Source: Chloroflexota bacterium (lineage in GTDB: Bacteria; Chloroflexota; Limnocylindria; Limnocylindrales; CSP1-4). From it: 24,187 nucleotides of DNA. Below, piece after piece: positions 1 to 10,390 of the stretch (its first letter is position 1; every line of letters starts with the position of its first letter). A program made the translations under genes and the position numbers. The notes under the pieces are model-generated. The model was not told the DNA's origin. It saw only the letters and a program-made list of their open reading frames with translations, and did not search any database. Where the stretch lies: contig JAJYGO010000235.1 in the NCBI GenBank assembly GCA_021785115.1, forward strand, positions 1 to 24,187, written 5' to 3'.

Positions 1-247
1 CGAGCTGCTTCCGCCCGACCTGCTCGTGCTGGACATGATCTACAACCCGCCGGAGACGCGGCTGCTGCGCGAGGCGAAGGCGGCCGGCGCATCCGGGGTC
101 ATGAACGGCGAACTGATGCTCCTCCAGCAGGGCGCAGCGGCGTTCCAGCTGTGGACGGGCCAGCCGGCGCCCATGGACGTCATGCGGCAGAAGCTGGACG
201 AGGCACGCGAGGCAGGCACCGGCGCGAACGCCGGCGAGCTGGCCTGA
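1..247 (+). CDS. aroE: Shikimate dehydrogenase, C-terminal fragment (5' end outside window)
   Basis: The frame is open from base 2 and ends at TGA 245-247, so only about 81 C-terminal residues are visible. The protein reduces 3-dehydroshikimate to shikimate with NADPH in the cytoplasm. The visible part carries the family's C-terminal signature: a hydrophobic strand, then D-M-I-Y-N-P-P-E-T, then an E-AKAAGA segment, and G-V-M-N-G-E-x-M-L-L-x-Q-G with A-F-x-x-W-T-G. This matches the usual V-x-D-x-x-Y-x-P-x-x-T and G-x-x-M-L-x-x-Q-G-x-x-A-F blocks that close the active site. It lies 25 bases upstream of aroC on the same strand, so it is the first visible gene of the aro operon. The tail after the last conserved block is short and Ala/Gly-rich. 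Identification is firm for the family; the N-terminal substrate-binding domain cannot be judged. Confidence 0.9.
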   Translation, partial: ELLPPDLLVLDMIYNPPETRLLREAKAAGASGVMNGELMLLQQGAAAFQLWTGQPAPMDVMRQKLDEAREAGTGANAGELA

Positions 248-272
248 GCCGGGCCGAGTTCCCGGCAGCGCC

Positions 273-1619
273 ATGCCGTTCCGGTTCCTGACTGCCGGCG
301 AGTCGCACGGCCCCGGCCTGGGCGCCATCCTCGAGGGGCTGCCGGCCGGGATCCCGGTCTCCGCGGACGGAATCGCCGAGGACCTGGCACGCCGCCAGCG
401 CGGCTACGGCCGCGGGGCCCGCATGCGGATCGAGCAGGACCGGGCGGAGATCACGGGCGGCGTCCGGCACGGGCGGACGCTCGGGTCCCCGGTCCTGCTG
501 CTGGTCCGGAACCGCGACTGGGAGAACTGGACGCGGGTGATGCAGGTCGAGGAGCTGAGCGGCGAGGAGGCGGCGGAGCTCGCGGCGCTGGCCGATGCGG
601 GCAACCGCCGCGCCGTTCCGGTCACCCGGGTCCGCCCCGGCCACGCGGACCTGGCGGGGGCGCTCAAGTACGATACGGCCGACGTCCGGGACATCCTGGA
701 GCGCGCCAGCGCCCGGGAGACCACCATGCGCGTCGCCGCCGGGGCAGTCTGCCGGGCGTTCCTGCGGGAGCTGAGGATCGACGTCTGGAGCTTCACGGCC
801 GAGGTCGGCGGGGTGCCCATGGATCCGGCGCGCGCCACGCGGACCCGCGAGGAGGCCGAGGCGAGCCCGCTGCGCTGCCCGGATCCCGAGGGCGAGGCGG
901 CGATGATCGCGCGGATCGACGAGGCGCGGAGCGGGGGCGACACGGTGGGGGGCGTCTTCGAGGTGGTGGCCCGGGGCGTGCCGGTGGGGCTGGGCAGCCA
1001 CGTCCACTGGGATCGGCGCCTGGACGGCCGGCTCGCGGCGGCGATCTGCTCGATCCCATCCGTCAAGGGAGCCGAGTTCGGGCTGGGGTTCGAGCAGACG
1101 CGACGCCTGGGTTCCGAGGTGCACGACGTCGTGACCGGGGTGGGGATCGACGGCGCCGCGTCCCCGGTGCCCGGGTTCGAAGGACCGGTGCGGCGCTGGC
1201 TGCATGCCACGAACCGCGCGGGGGGCCTGACCGGCGGCATCACCAACGGCGAGCCGCTCGTGGTTCGCGGCGCGGTGAAGCCGATCTCCACGCTGGCGCG
1301 TCCCCTCCCCTCCGCCGACCTGCGCACCGGGGAGGCCGTGGCGACGGCCCACTACGAGCGAAGCGACATCAGCGTGGTGCCCGCTGCCGGCGTCATCGGC
1401 GAGGCGATGGTGATGCTGGTGCTTGCCGACGCGATCCTGGAGAAGTTCGGCGGGGACTCGCTGGACGAGGTGCGCGACAACCTGCACCGCTACCTGGAAC
1501 GGACGCTGGCCATGACCGGAGGCGAAGGGGCCGTACCGGGCGGTGCCGGCCGCGCGGCCACCGCAGCCGACACGCCCGGGGACGAACCCGGCACGGCCGG
1601 CTCCGGCGGGGACGACTGA
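273..1619 (+). CDS. aroC: Chorismate synthase
   Basis: Converts 5-enolpyruvylshikimate-3-phosphate to chorismate using reduced FMN, the last step of the shikimate pathway. The 448-residue product starts with the classic F-L-T-A-G-E-S-H-G block (GESHG at 8-12). It has an R-R-Q-x-G-Y-G-R-G FMN/substrate motif near residue 45, the signature G-G-I-T-N-G at 321-326, and R-S-D-I-S-V-V-P-A at 363-371. ATG 273 is chosen because homologues begin a few residues before this block; no good Shine-Dalgarno is visible, so translation may be coupled to aroE. Most family members have about 360-400 residues. The extra length is a Gly/Ala/Pro/Thr-rich tail after about residue 412, which looks dispensable. It is 25 bases after aroE and 5 bases before the aroK-aroB fusion, consistent with one operon. 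Confidence 0.97.
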   Translation: MPFRFLTAGESHGPGLGAILEGLPAGIPVSADGIAEDLARRQRGYGRGARMRIEQDRAEITGGVRHGRTLGSPVLLLVRNRDWENWTRVMQVEELSGEEAAELAALADAGNRRAVPVTRVRPGHADLAGALKYDTADVRDILERASARETTMRVAAGAVCRAFLRELRIDVWSFTAEVGGVPMDPARATRTREEAEASPLRCPDPEGEAAMIARIDEARSGGDTVGGVFEVVARGVPVGLGSHVHWDRRLDGRLAAAICSIPSVKGAEFGLGFEQTRRLGSEVHDVVTGVGIDGAASPVPGFEGPVRRWLHATNRAGGLTGGITNGEPLVVRGAVKPISTLARPLPSADLRTGEAVATAHYERSDISVVPAAGVIGEAMVMLVLADAILEKFGGDSLDEVRDNLHRYLERTLAMTGGEGAVPGGAGRAATAADTPGDEPGTAGSGGDD

Positions 1620-1624
1620 TCCTC

Positions 1625-3538
1625 ATGGACCTCGTGCTTGCGGGACCGCCGGGGAGCGGCAAGAGCGCGGTCGGGCGCGCGCTCGCCGCCCGGCGCGGCA
1701 TCCCTTTCGTGGACCTCGACGACGAGATCGAGCGGGAGGCGGGCCGTCCCGTCGCGGCCATCTTCGAGACGGAGGGCGAGGCGGGGTTCCGGGCGCGCGA
1801 GCGGGCGGCCGCCGGGCGCCTGGGCCCGGCGGCTCCGTCGGGCGGGCCCGGGGATCGCCCCACGCCCACGGAGCCGGTGGATGGGTCCGGCCCGACACGG
1901 ATCATCGCGGTCGGCGGCGGGGCGGTCGTCGACCCGCGGACGCGCTGGTTGCTCTTCCGCGGCCGGCGCGTGGTGACGCTGTGGGCCCCACCCGACGTCC
2001 TGCTGCGCCGCCTGCGGGGCGGCGCGGTCCGGCCCCTGCTGGCCGGGCACAACCCCGCGGCCCGCCTCGCGGACCTGGTGGCGCAGCGCGTGCGCTGGTA
2101 CGCGGCCGGCGAGACGCTGGATGCCACGGGGACCCTGCGCGTCGTGGTCCGCCGGCTCGAGGAGCTGCTGGCGGCTCCACCGGCACCCGGGACGTCACTG
2201 CTGCGCGCCGAGACGCCGATCGGGCGCCTCACCATCGGCGACGGCGACGCGCTGCCACGCCTCCTGGAGTCCCTGGCCGCCCTGGACGCGCGGCGCGTGG
2301 CGGTGCTCTCCGAGCCGGTCGCCTGGCGGCTGCACGGGGAGCGGCTAGCGGCCGGGATGGCGGACGCCGGGCTGGACGTGCAGCGCATCCTGGCGCCGCG
2401 GGGCGAGGCCGCCAAGTCGGTGGCGGCCTACGGGCGGCTCGTGCGCGCCATGGCCGCCGCGAGGCTCGAGCGCGGCGACCCGGTCGTGGCGATCGGCGGC
2501 GGCGCGCTGGGCGACGCGGCGGGCTTCGCGGCCGCCACCTACCTGCGCGGCGTGCCGCTGGTGCACGTGCCGACCACCCTCGTCGCCCAGATCGACTCCG
2601 CGATCGGCGGCAAGACGGCCATCGACATCCCGGAGGGCAAGAACCTGGTGGGCGCGTTCCACCAGCCGCGCGCGATCGTCGTCGACGTCGCGATGCTCGC
2701 GACCCTGCCGACGCGGCAGCGGCGCGCGGCCCTGGGCGAGGCGATCAAGTACGGCGCGCTGGGGGACGAGCGGCTCCTAGCGCTCCTCGAGGAGGAGGCG
2801 GGCGCCATCGCGGGGGGACGGCGCCGCGTCTTCTCGGCGGGGATCGTCGCGGAGCTCGTGGAGCGCTGCGCGTGGGCCAAGGTGCAGGTGGTGGTGGCCG
2901 ACGAGCGCGAGCAGGGCGGACGGCTGGTGCTGAACCTCGGCCACTCGATCGGCCATGCCATCGAGGCCGCCGCCGGCTACCGTCGCATCCTGCACGGCGA
3001 GGCCGTCGCGCACGGGCTCCGCGGCGCCACCGCCGTGGGGATGGCGGTGGGCGTGACGCCCCCCGATCGTGCGGCCCGGCTGGACCGGCTCCTCGCGGCC
3101 GCGGGCCTGGCGCAGCAGGCTCCCGGCGTGGACGAGGCGGCGGTCCGCGAGCACCTCTCCCGGGACAAGAAGCATGCCGGCGGGCGGCTGCGCTGGGTCC
3201 TGCCCACCGGATCGGGCGTGGTCGTGCGCTCCGACGTACCGGACGCGGCGGTGACGGCCGGCATCGCCGCCGCGCTCAGCGCCGACCTGGGTGCTCCTGC
3301 CGGCCCCGTGTCCAGCCCGGGCACGGGCACCGCGGTCGGGATGGGGCCTGCGGCCGGCACGGAGCCTGTGGCCGGCACGGAGCCTGTCGCCGGCACGGGT
3401 GCGGTGGCCGGCACGGGTGCGGTGGCCGGCACGGAGCCTGTCGCCGGCCCGGGTGCGGTGGCCGGCCCGGGTGCGGTGGCCGGCCCGGGTGCGGTGGCCG
3501 GCCTGAGGGGGCAGGCCGGCGCCGGAGCTGCCCGGTGA
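1625..3538 (+). CDS. aroKB: Bifunctional shikimate kinase / 3-dehydroquinate synthase fusion
   Basis: One 637-residue protein carries two shikimate-pathway enzymes. Residues 1 to about 185 are shikimate kinase: Walker A GPPGSGKS at 7-14, D-L-D-D after strand 2, G-F-R-x-x-E, the V-G-G-G substrate loop, and an R-P-L-L lid. An extra Gly/Pro-rich stretch of about 25 residues sits before VGGG. From about residue 195 to 565 it is dehydroquinate synthase: a G-G-G-A-L-G-D NAD loop, V-P-T-T-L-V-A-Q-I-D-S-A-I-G-G-K-T, and the zinc-ligand blocks L-G-E-A-I-K-Y-G, G-H-S-I-G-H and H-G-E-A-V-A-H-G. AroKB fusions are known, for example in Thermotoga. Residues about 570-623 are a hexapeptide repeat tail (annotated separately). 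The stop TGA shares bases with the GTG start of aroQ. All catalytic residues I can check are present, so both activities are likely. Confidence 0.95.
   Translation: MDLVLAGPPGSGKSAVGRALAARRGIPFVDLDDEIEREAGRPVAAIFETEGEAGFRARERAAAGRLGPAAPSGGPGDRPTPTEPVDGSGPTRIIAVGGGAVVDPRTRWLLFRGRRVVTLWAPPDVLLRRLRGGAVRPLLAGHNPAARLADLVAQRVRWYAAGETLDATGTLRVVVRRLEELLAAPPAPGTSLLRAETPIGRLTIGDGDALPRLLESLAALDARRVAVLSEPVAWRLHGERLAAGMADAGLDVQRILAPRGEAAKSVAAYGRLVRAMAAARLERGDPVVAIGGGALGDAAGFAAATYLRGVPLVHVPTTLVAQIDSAIGGKTAIDIPEGKNLVGAFHQPRAIVVDVAMLATLPTRQRRAALGEAIKYGALGDERLLALLEEEAGAIAGGRRRVFSAGIVAELVERCAWAKVQVVVADEREQGGRLVLNLGHSIGHAIEAAAGYRRILHGEAVAHGLRGATAVGMAVGVTPPDRAARLDRLLAAAGLAQQAPGVDEAAVREHLSRDKKHAGGRLRWVLPTGSGVVVRSDVPDAAVTAGIAAALSADLGAPAGPVSSPGTGTAVGMGPAAGTEPVAGTEPVAGTGAVAGTGAVAGTEPVAGPGAVAGPGAVAGPGAVAGLRGQAGAGAAR
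3332..3508 (+). repeat. 18-bp in-frame minisatellite encoding a hexapeptide tail
   Basis: From 3350 to 3493 there are eight consecutive 18-base units of the form g(t/c)(g/c)gccggc(a/c)cgg(a/g)(g/t)(c/g)c(t/g). One degenerate unit precedes them (3332-3349) and a partial unit follows. Each unit encodes six residues, mainly V-A-G-T-E-P, V-A-G-T-G-A or V-A-G-P-G-A, at the C terminus of the AroK-AroB protein. Neighbouring units are identical or differ by a few bases, which points to recent slippage or unequal exchange. The array preserves the frame and stops just before the aroQ start. It looks like a flexible linker or tail rather than part of either enzyme fold. Confidence 0.93.
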
Positions 3539-3975
3539 CCCGCATCCTGGTCCTGCAGGGGCCGAACCTCGACCTGCTCGGGACCCGCCAGCCCGAGCTG
3601 TACGGGTCCGAGACGCTGGCCCAGATCCACGAGTCGCTGGCGGCCCATGCCCGCAGCCTGGGCGTGGAGATCGACTTCTTCCAGTCGAACCACGAGGGCG
3701 CCCTGATCGACCGGCTGCACGCCCGGGACTTCGACGGTGTGATCGCGAACGCCGCGGGCTACACCCACACCAGCGTGGCGCTCCGCGACGCGTTCCTCGC
3801 GATCGCGCGGCCGTTCGTCGAGGTCCATCTCACCGACCCCTGGCAACGGGAGCCGTTCCGCCACGTCAACTTCCTGCACGACATCGCCCTGGAGACCTTC
3901 GCGGGCCAGGGATCGCGCGGGTACCACCTGGCGCTCGACGCACTCGCCCGGCGACTGGGGGCGACCGGTGGCTGA
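3535..3975 (+). CDS. aroQ: Type II 3-dehydroquinate dehydratase
   Basis: Dehydrates 3-dehydroquinate to 3-dehydroshikimate; the type II enzyme is a small dodecameric flavodoxin-like protein. The 146-residue length is typical. Visible family blocks are L-Q-G-P-N-L-D-L-L-G-x-R at 7-18, E-L-Y-G with the catalytic Tyr at 23, F-F-Q-S-N-H-E-G at 48-55, N-A-A-G-Y-T-H-T-S at 72-80 with the general-acid His at 78, E-V-H at 96-98, and R-E-P-F-R at 105-109. The segment after E-V-H-L reads T-D-P-W-Q instead of the common S-N-x-x-x-R, a mild variation. The start is GTG 3535, overlapping the aroKB stop by 4 bases (GTGA), because the conserved block begins only a few residues later. Its 3' end overlaps the next gene by 8 bases. 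Confidence 0.95.
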   Translation: MTRILVLQGPNLDLLGTRQPELYGSETLAQIHESLAAHARSLGVEIDFFQSNHEGALIDRLHARDFDGVIANAAGYTHTSVALRDAFLAIARPFVEVHLTDPWQREPFRHVNFLHDIALETFAGQGSRGYHLALDALARRLGATGG

Positions 3976-4465
3976 CGGGACGCGCGCGCAACGCCCCGCG
4001 GCCGGCGGGACGACGACGCCGGCGACCGGCGCACCGACCGGTGCCCCGAAGCCGGCGACGGAGGGCCCGGCCGGTTCCCCGGCGAGCGTCCTCCGTGTCC
4101 GGCGCCGGATCGACGCCCTGGATCGACGACTGGTGGCGCTCATGAACGAGCGCGCACGGCTCGGGCTCGAGGCAGGGGCGGCCAAGGCGGCTTCCGGCCG
4201 ACGGGCCGTGCTCGATCCGGACCGCGAGCGCGAGGTGCTCCTGCGGGTCGCCATGGCCAACCCGGGTCCGCTGCCCCAGGCGGACCTGCTGGCGATCTAC
4301 CGCCGCCTGATCACGGCGACGCGGCGGCTCGAGGTCGCCGAGCGGAAGCGCGCGCAACTGCGGCCGGCAGCGGCCACCGGGCCGGCGGCGGCGGCGGGCG
4401 GGCCCGCGACGGGCGGACCTCCGGCGGCGGGATCCGCCGTCGGAGATGAGCAGCATCCCGGCTGA
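3968..4465 (+). CDS. Chorismate mutase, AroQ-type (all-helical)
   Basis: Rearranges chorismate to prephenate, the branch toward phenylalanine and tyrosine. The 165-residue protein has a central three-helix chorismate mutase domain at about 41-122: L-R-x-R-R-x-I-D-A-L-D, E-R-A-x-L, A-A-K-A (Lys 73), D-P-D-R-E-R-E-V, and the final helix Y-R-R-L-I-x-x-T-R-R-L-E. Aligned by eye to the E. coli P-protein mutase, Arg 46/47, Arg 62, Lys 73, Asp 83, Arg 86 and Glu 87 match catalytic or substrate-binding positions. The residue matching Gln88 seems to be Glu 122, a substitution known elsewhere in the family. Both ends are Ala/Gly/Pro/Thr-rich and probably disordered. There is no prephenate dehydratase or dehydrogenase domain. 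The start is GTG 3968, inside the end of aroQ, which suggests translational coupling. Confidence 0.88.
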   Translation: MADGTRAQRPAAGGTTTPATGAPTGAPKPATEGPAGSPASVLRVRRRIDALDRRLVALMNERARLGLEAGAAKAASGRRAVLDPDREREVLLRVAMANPGPLPQADLLAIYRRLITATRRLEVAERKRAQLRPAAATGPAAAAGGPATGGPPAAGSAVGDEQHPG

Positions 4466-4533
4466 GCAACCCCACCGCGGCGCGGGCACCATCCCGACAT
4501 CCGGCGCTTGCGTTCTGCGGCCGCGCGGTCACC

Positions 4534-4743
4534 ATGTGGCCCGTGGAGATGGTCCTTGCCACCGGCGCGCTGCTGGTCCTGATGCTGCTCGCGCTGATCG
4601 CGCTCGGGCGGGGCTGGGTCCGCTCGTCGTCGATCGGGGGATACCGCGCCACGCACGGGGCCGACGGGATCGAGGAGGGACCGGAGGTCCCCGAGGACGA
4701 CGACGCCCGCTGGAACTGGAGCGATCGCGGGACGCCGCGGTGA
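4534..4743 (+). CDS. Small single-span membrane protein, function unknown
   Basis: A 69-residue ORF from ATG 4534 to TGA 4741-4743. Residues about 5-25 form a convincing transmembrane segment (M-V-L-A-T-G-A-L-L-V-L-M-L-L-A-L-I-A-L), followed by G-R-G-W-V-R. The tail is acidic (G-I-E-E-G-P-E-V-P-E-D-D-D) and ends with W-N-W-S-D. The sharp hydrophobic/charged contrast is unlike the Arg/Pro-rich shadow frames around it, which is why I accept it. It lies 68 bases after the chorismate mutase on the same strand and ends just before a hairpin pair, so it could be the last gene of the aro operon. No good Shine-Dalgarno is visible. I do not recognise the family. Confidence 0.5.
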   Translation: MWPVEMVLATGALLVLMLLALIALGRGWVRSSSIGGYRATHGADGIEEGPEVPEDDDARWNWSDRGTPR

Positions 4744-4756
4744 CGGCGTGCGAATA

Positions 4757-4815
4757 GCCCCGCCGGGGGACCGACGGGGCCACGGGTCACGATGCGCCCG
4801 GGGGGACCGGGCGCA
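4757..4815. terminator. Twin hairpins between convergent genes, likely bidirectional terminator
   Basis: Hairpin 1 pairs GCCCCG (4757-4762) with CGGGGC (4775-4780) and extends with CGG/CCG across one mismatch to a GGGA loop. Hairpin 2 pairs TGCGCCCG (4793-4800) perfectly with CGGGCGCA (4808-4815) around a 7-base loop. They fill the gap between the plus-strand aro operon and the minus-strand repeat protein gene. Neither is followed by a T-run, which is common in very GC-rich genomes, so intrinsic termination is inferred from position and stem strength only. Confidence 0.55.
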
Positions 4816-4821
4816 CCTCGC

Positions 4822-5265
4822 TCACGGCACGAGCGGTGCGCGTTCGCCCTCCCGGTACGACTGCCACGCCGACGGCGCGGCGACGAACGTCTCCCGCTCG
4901 CCGGCGCGGTAGGCCTGCATGGCGGTCGTCTCACTCCCGAGTGCCGCGCGCTCCCCGGCACGGTAGGCCTGGTTGGCGGTGAAGACCTGTTCGGCGGTCA
5001 CGAGCGGCGCGCGCTCCCCGGCACGGTATCGCAGCTGCGCCGCCGCGGGATCCACGGCGACGATCGGTGCGCGCTCCCCGGCACGGTAGTCCCGCATGGC
5101 TGCGGCCGCCTGGTCGGCCGACGACGTCGTCGAGGTCGACCACCAGTGCGGCTGAATAGCCAGGATGGCGCCAACGACCACGACCAGGGCAACCAGGGCG
5201 ATCACCCAGCCGGGGATGTGCGGGGCGTGCACCGGCGCATGGATGGATGGTGCATGGATCGTCAT
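4822..5265 (-). CDS. Membrane-anchored YRAGER-repeat protein, unrecognised
   Basis: A 147-residue protein of a kind I do not recognise. Residues 1-18 are His/Ala/Pro-rich (H-A-P occurs four times). Residues about 20-38 form one transmembrane helix (V-I-A-L-V-A-L-V-V-V-V-G-A-I-L-A-I). The remainder is five copies of Y-R-A-G-E-R-A-P or close variants starting at residues 60, 80, 101, 119 and 137, spaced 18-21 residues apart. The last copy (Y-R-E-G-E-R-A-P-L-V-P) ends the protein. Repeat units usually include a preceding Q-A or Q-S and a following Leu/Val. ATG 5265 is preferred over TTG 5280 because a G-rich Shine-Dalgarno (GGGGGGCAGG) sits just upstream. The gene lies 186 bases downstream of trpA on the same strand, with a hairpin between, and converges with the aro operon. 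The repeats are probably on one face of the membrane, held in series. No function is assigned. Confidence 0.75.
   Translation of the reverse strand: MTIHAPSIHAPVHAPHIPGWVIALVALVVVVGAILAIQPHWWSTSTTSSADQAAAAMRDYRAGERAPIVAVDPAAAQLRYRAGERAPLVTAEQVFTANQAYRAGERAALGSETTAMQAYRAGERETFVAAPSAWQSYREGERAPLVP
4838..5088 (-). repeat. Five DNA repeats underlying the YRAGER motif
   Basis: The block gcgcgctccccggcacggta (plus-strand reading) occurs exactly at 4946-4965, 5009-5028 and 5069-5088. Diverged copies end at 4911 and 4857. Spacing is 54-63 bases, always a multiple of three, so the frame is kept. The 20-base exact identity of three copies exceeds what protein conservation alone needs and suggests recent duplication of the unit. 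Confidence 0.85.
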
Positions 5266-5398
5266 CGACCTGCCCCCCAACCGGGCGGGTCGGTTTCGCC
5301 AGTGGCTCTGCGCGGTCCCGGCGGCCAGGGTTCGGGCCGCGCGTCCATGCCCCCCGTCTGCTACCCGGGATTATCCCACCGGCCCGCGGGCTTCCGCA

Positions 5399-5422
5399 CC
5401 GTCCGGATGGCCCCCCGGACGG
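5399..5422 (-). terminator. Hairpin downstream of trpA, possible trp operon terminator
   Basis: CCGTCCGG (5399-5406) pairs perfectly with CCGGACGG (5415-5422) around an 8-base loop, 29 bases beyond the trpA stop on the minus strand. No T-run follows. A possible -10-like GATAAT (minus strand, 5375-5370) lies just beyond it and could start transcription of the YRAGER gene, but no convincing -35 accompanies it. Confidence 0.45.
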
Positions 5423-5451
5423 CCCGCGTCCCGGTCGCGACCCGGCGGCCC

Positions 5452-6293
5452 TCAGGTCGCGGCCCGGAGCCGCTCCGCGAGCTGCCGCATCGACGCGATG
5501 TCGCGACCGCCGGGGCCGAGCGCGTCCACCAGCGCGGATGCGACGATCACCCCGTCCGCGACGCGCGCCAGGCGCCGCACGTGGGCCGGTCTCGACACGC
5601 CGAACCCGACCGCCACCGGAACCCGGCTCGCACCGCGCACGTCCCGCACGAACGCCCCGACCTCGCGCGGCAGCGTCGTCCGGGCCCCGGTCACCCCGAC
5701 GAGCGAGACGGCGTACAGGAAGCCACCGGCGCGGCTCGCGATCCACGCGCGACGGTCGGGCGGCGTGGTGGGCGTGACCAGGTAGACGACGGCCATTCCT
5801 GCGTCTCGGGCCGCGGCCTCGACCGGCGCCCCTTCGTCGGGCGTGAGGTCCGCCAGGATGCAGCCACTCGCGCCGGCACCGGCAAGACGCCGCATCGGCG
5901 CCGCGGCATCCCCTCCCCCGATCACCTGGTTCACGTAGGCCATCGGCACCAGCGGCACCGACGGGCGGGCCTCGTGCACGCGCGCGACCAGGTCGAGCGA
6001 GCGTTCCAGGGTGGCCCCGGCCCGGAGCGCGACCGCGGACGCGCGCTGCAGCGTGGTCCCGTCGGCGAGCGGGTCGGAGTAGGGCAGCCCGATCTCGAGC
6101 AGGTCCGCGCCCGCGTCGATCGCGGCGAGGGCGATCTCCTCGCTGGTGGGGCCGTCGGGGTAGCCCGCGACCACGTACGGGATGAGCGCGATCCGGCCGT
6201 CCGCCCGGGCGGCCTCGAACGCGCCACGGATCCGGGTCGCGCCGGGCGTGCCGTTCGTGCCCGGCTCGCGGGCGACCTCGGCAGGTGCACCGT

Positions 6294-6297
<4 letters not shown>
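5452..6297 (-). CDS. trpA: Tryptophan synthase alpha subunit
   Basis: Cleaves indole-3-glycerol phosphate to indole and glyceraldehyde-3-phosphate; indole passes through a tunnel to the beta subunit. The 281-residue TIM barrel has the signature [15 protein letters not shown], giving catalytic Glu 68 and Asp 79. It also has P-Y-V-V-A-G-Y-P near residue 40, an A-D-L-x-x-D-E block, [15 protein letters not shown], and V-G-F-G-V-S near the phosphate site. About 15 extra N-terminal residues precede the usual start region. ATG 6297 overlaps the trpCFB stop by 4 bases (ATGA), and a strong Shine-Dalgarno (GGAGG, 7 bases upstream) lies inside the end of that gene. It is the last gene of the trp operon. 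Its partner TrpB here is the C-terminal domain of a three-enzyme fusion, so the alpha-beta complex would carry TrpC and TrpF along. Confidence 0.97.
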
Positions 6298-9271
<2,974 letters not shown>

Positions 9272-9275
<4 letters not shown>

Positions 9276-10390
9276 CGGGCACCTCCCGCCGGCGTCGGGC
9301 CGGATCTGGCGCCGGCGGCACGGGCGGCTTCGGCCCGGTTCTCGCCGGCCGGGGCACCTTCGGCCGCGCCATCCATCCGCCGTCGCGCCTGCTCGCGCAG
9401 GCGGGCCAGCAGCGTCGCGGCCGCACCCCCGTCGATGGTGGCGGCCGCCAGTTCCGCGCCGTCCCGGAGCTCGTCCGCCCGCCCCGCCACCACGAAGGCG
9501 GCGCCGGCGTTCAGCAGCACGGCGTCGCGGATCGGGCCGCGCTCGCCGGCGAGGAGCGCCTCCATGCGGGCGGCGTTCTCGGCCGGCGTCCCGCCCGCCA
9601 GCGCCTCGGTCGACGCCCACGGCAGCCCCACCGACTCCGGCGTGACCTCGTGCCGGACCACGCCGTCGGCCGACACCTCGTATGCCACGCCCGTGCCGTC
9701 GAGGGGCAGCTCGTCCAGCCGATCGCCGTGCACCACCATCGCCCGCTCCGTGCCCAGCGCCCGGAGCACCTCGGCGAGCCGTCTCGCGGCCCCAGGGTCC
9801 GCCACCCCGACCAGCTGCCGTCGCGCCCCGGCCGGGTTGGTGATCGGCCCGAGCAGGTTGAACGCCGTCCGGATCCCGATCTCGCGGCGGGTCGGACCGG
9901 CGTGGCGCATGGCGGGGCTGTAGCCGGGGGCGAAGAGGAACGCGAACCCCACCTCGCGCAGCGCCTCGGCCGCGTCGTCGGGCCCGAGGTCGGTCGGCAC
10001 CCCCAGCGCCTCGAGGACGTCGGCGCTTCCCGACGCCGAGGTGATCGCCCGGTTGCCGTGCTTGGCCGCCGGCACGCCGCCCGCTGCGGCCACCAGTGCG
10101 GCGGCGGTGGAGATGTTGAACGTGCCCCGGCCATCGCCCCCGGTTCCGCACGTGTCGATGGTCCCCACCGGGGCCTGCACGTGGAGGACGCGCTCGCGCA
10201 TGGCGCTGGCGAAGCCGGCGAGCTCCTCCACCGTCTCGCCGCGCATCCGGAGCGCCACCAGGAAGGCGCCCAGCTGGGCCGGCGTCGCCTCACCGTCCAT
10301 CACGGCGCCCATCGCCATGCGGGCCTCGTCCCGGGTCATGGTCCGGCCATCCACCACCGCGGCCAGCGCGGCACGAACCTTGTCGCTCAT
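9272..10390 (-). CDS. trpD: Anthranilate phosphoribosyltransferase
   Basis: Transfers the phosphoribosyl group of PRPP to anthranilate. The 372-residue protein shows the PRPP/Mg loop [17 protein letters not shown] at 79-95, the anthranilate-binding [21 protein letters not shown] at 110-130, and R-x-E-x-G-x-R-T-x-F-N-L-L-G-P-x-x-N-P, all standard. A helical N-terminal domain (M-T-R-D-E-A-x-x-A-M-x-A-V-M-D-G) dimerises the enzyme. The last 35 or so residues are Ala/Gly/Arg-rich and lie beyond the family's end. ATG 10390 overlaps the trpG stop (ATGA), with GGAGG 10 bases upstream inside trpG. The TrpG glutaminase is separate here, unlike the TrpG-TrpD fusions of enteric bacteria. Confidence 0.97.

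Noticed and set aside
1543..3975. An 810-codon plus-strand frame across aroK-aroB and aroQ
   Set aside because: Only its last 146 residues are real (aroQ). The rest is Arg/Gly/Pro-rich and out of frame with the clear AroKB protein.
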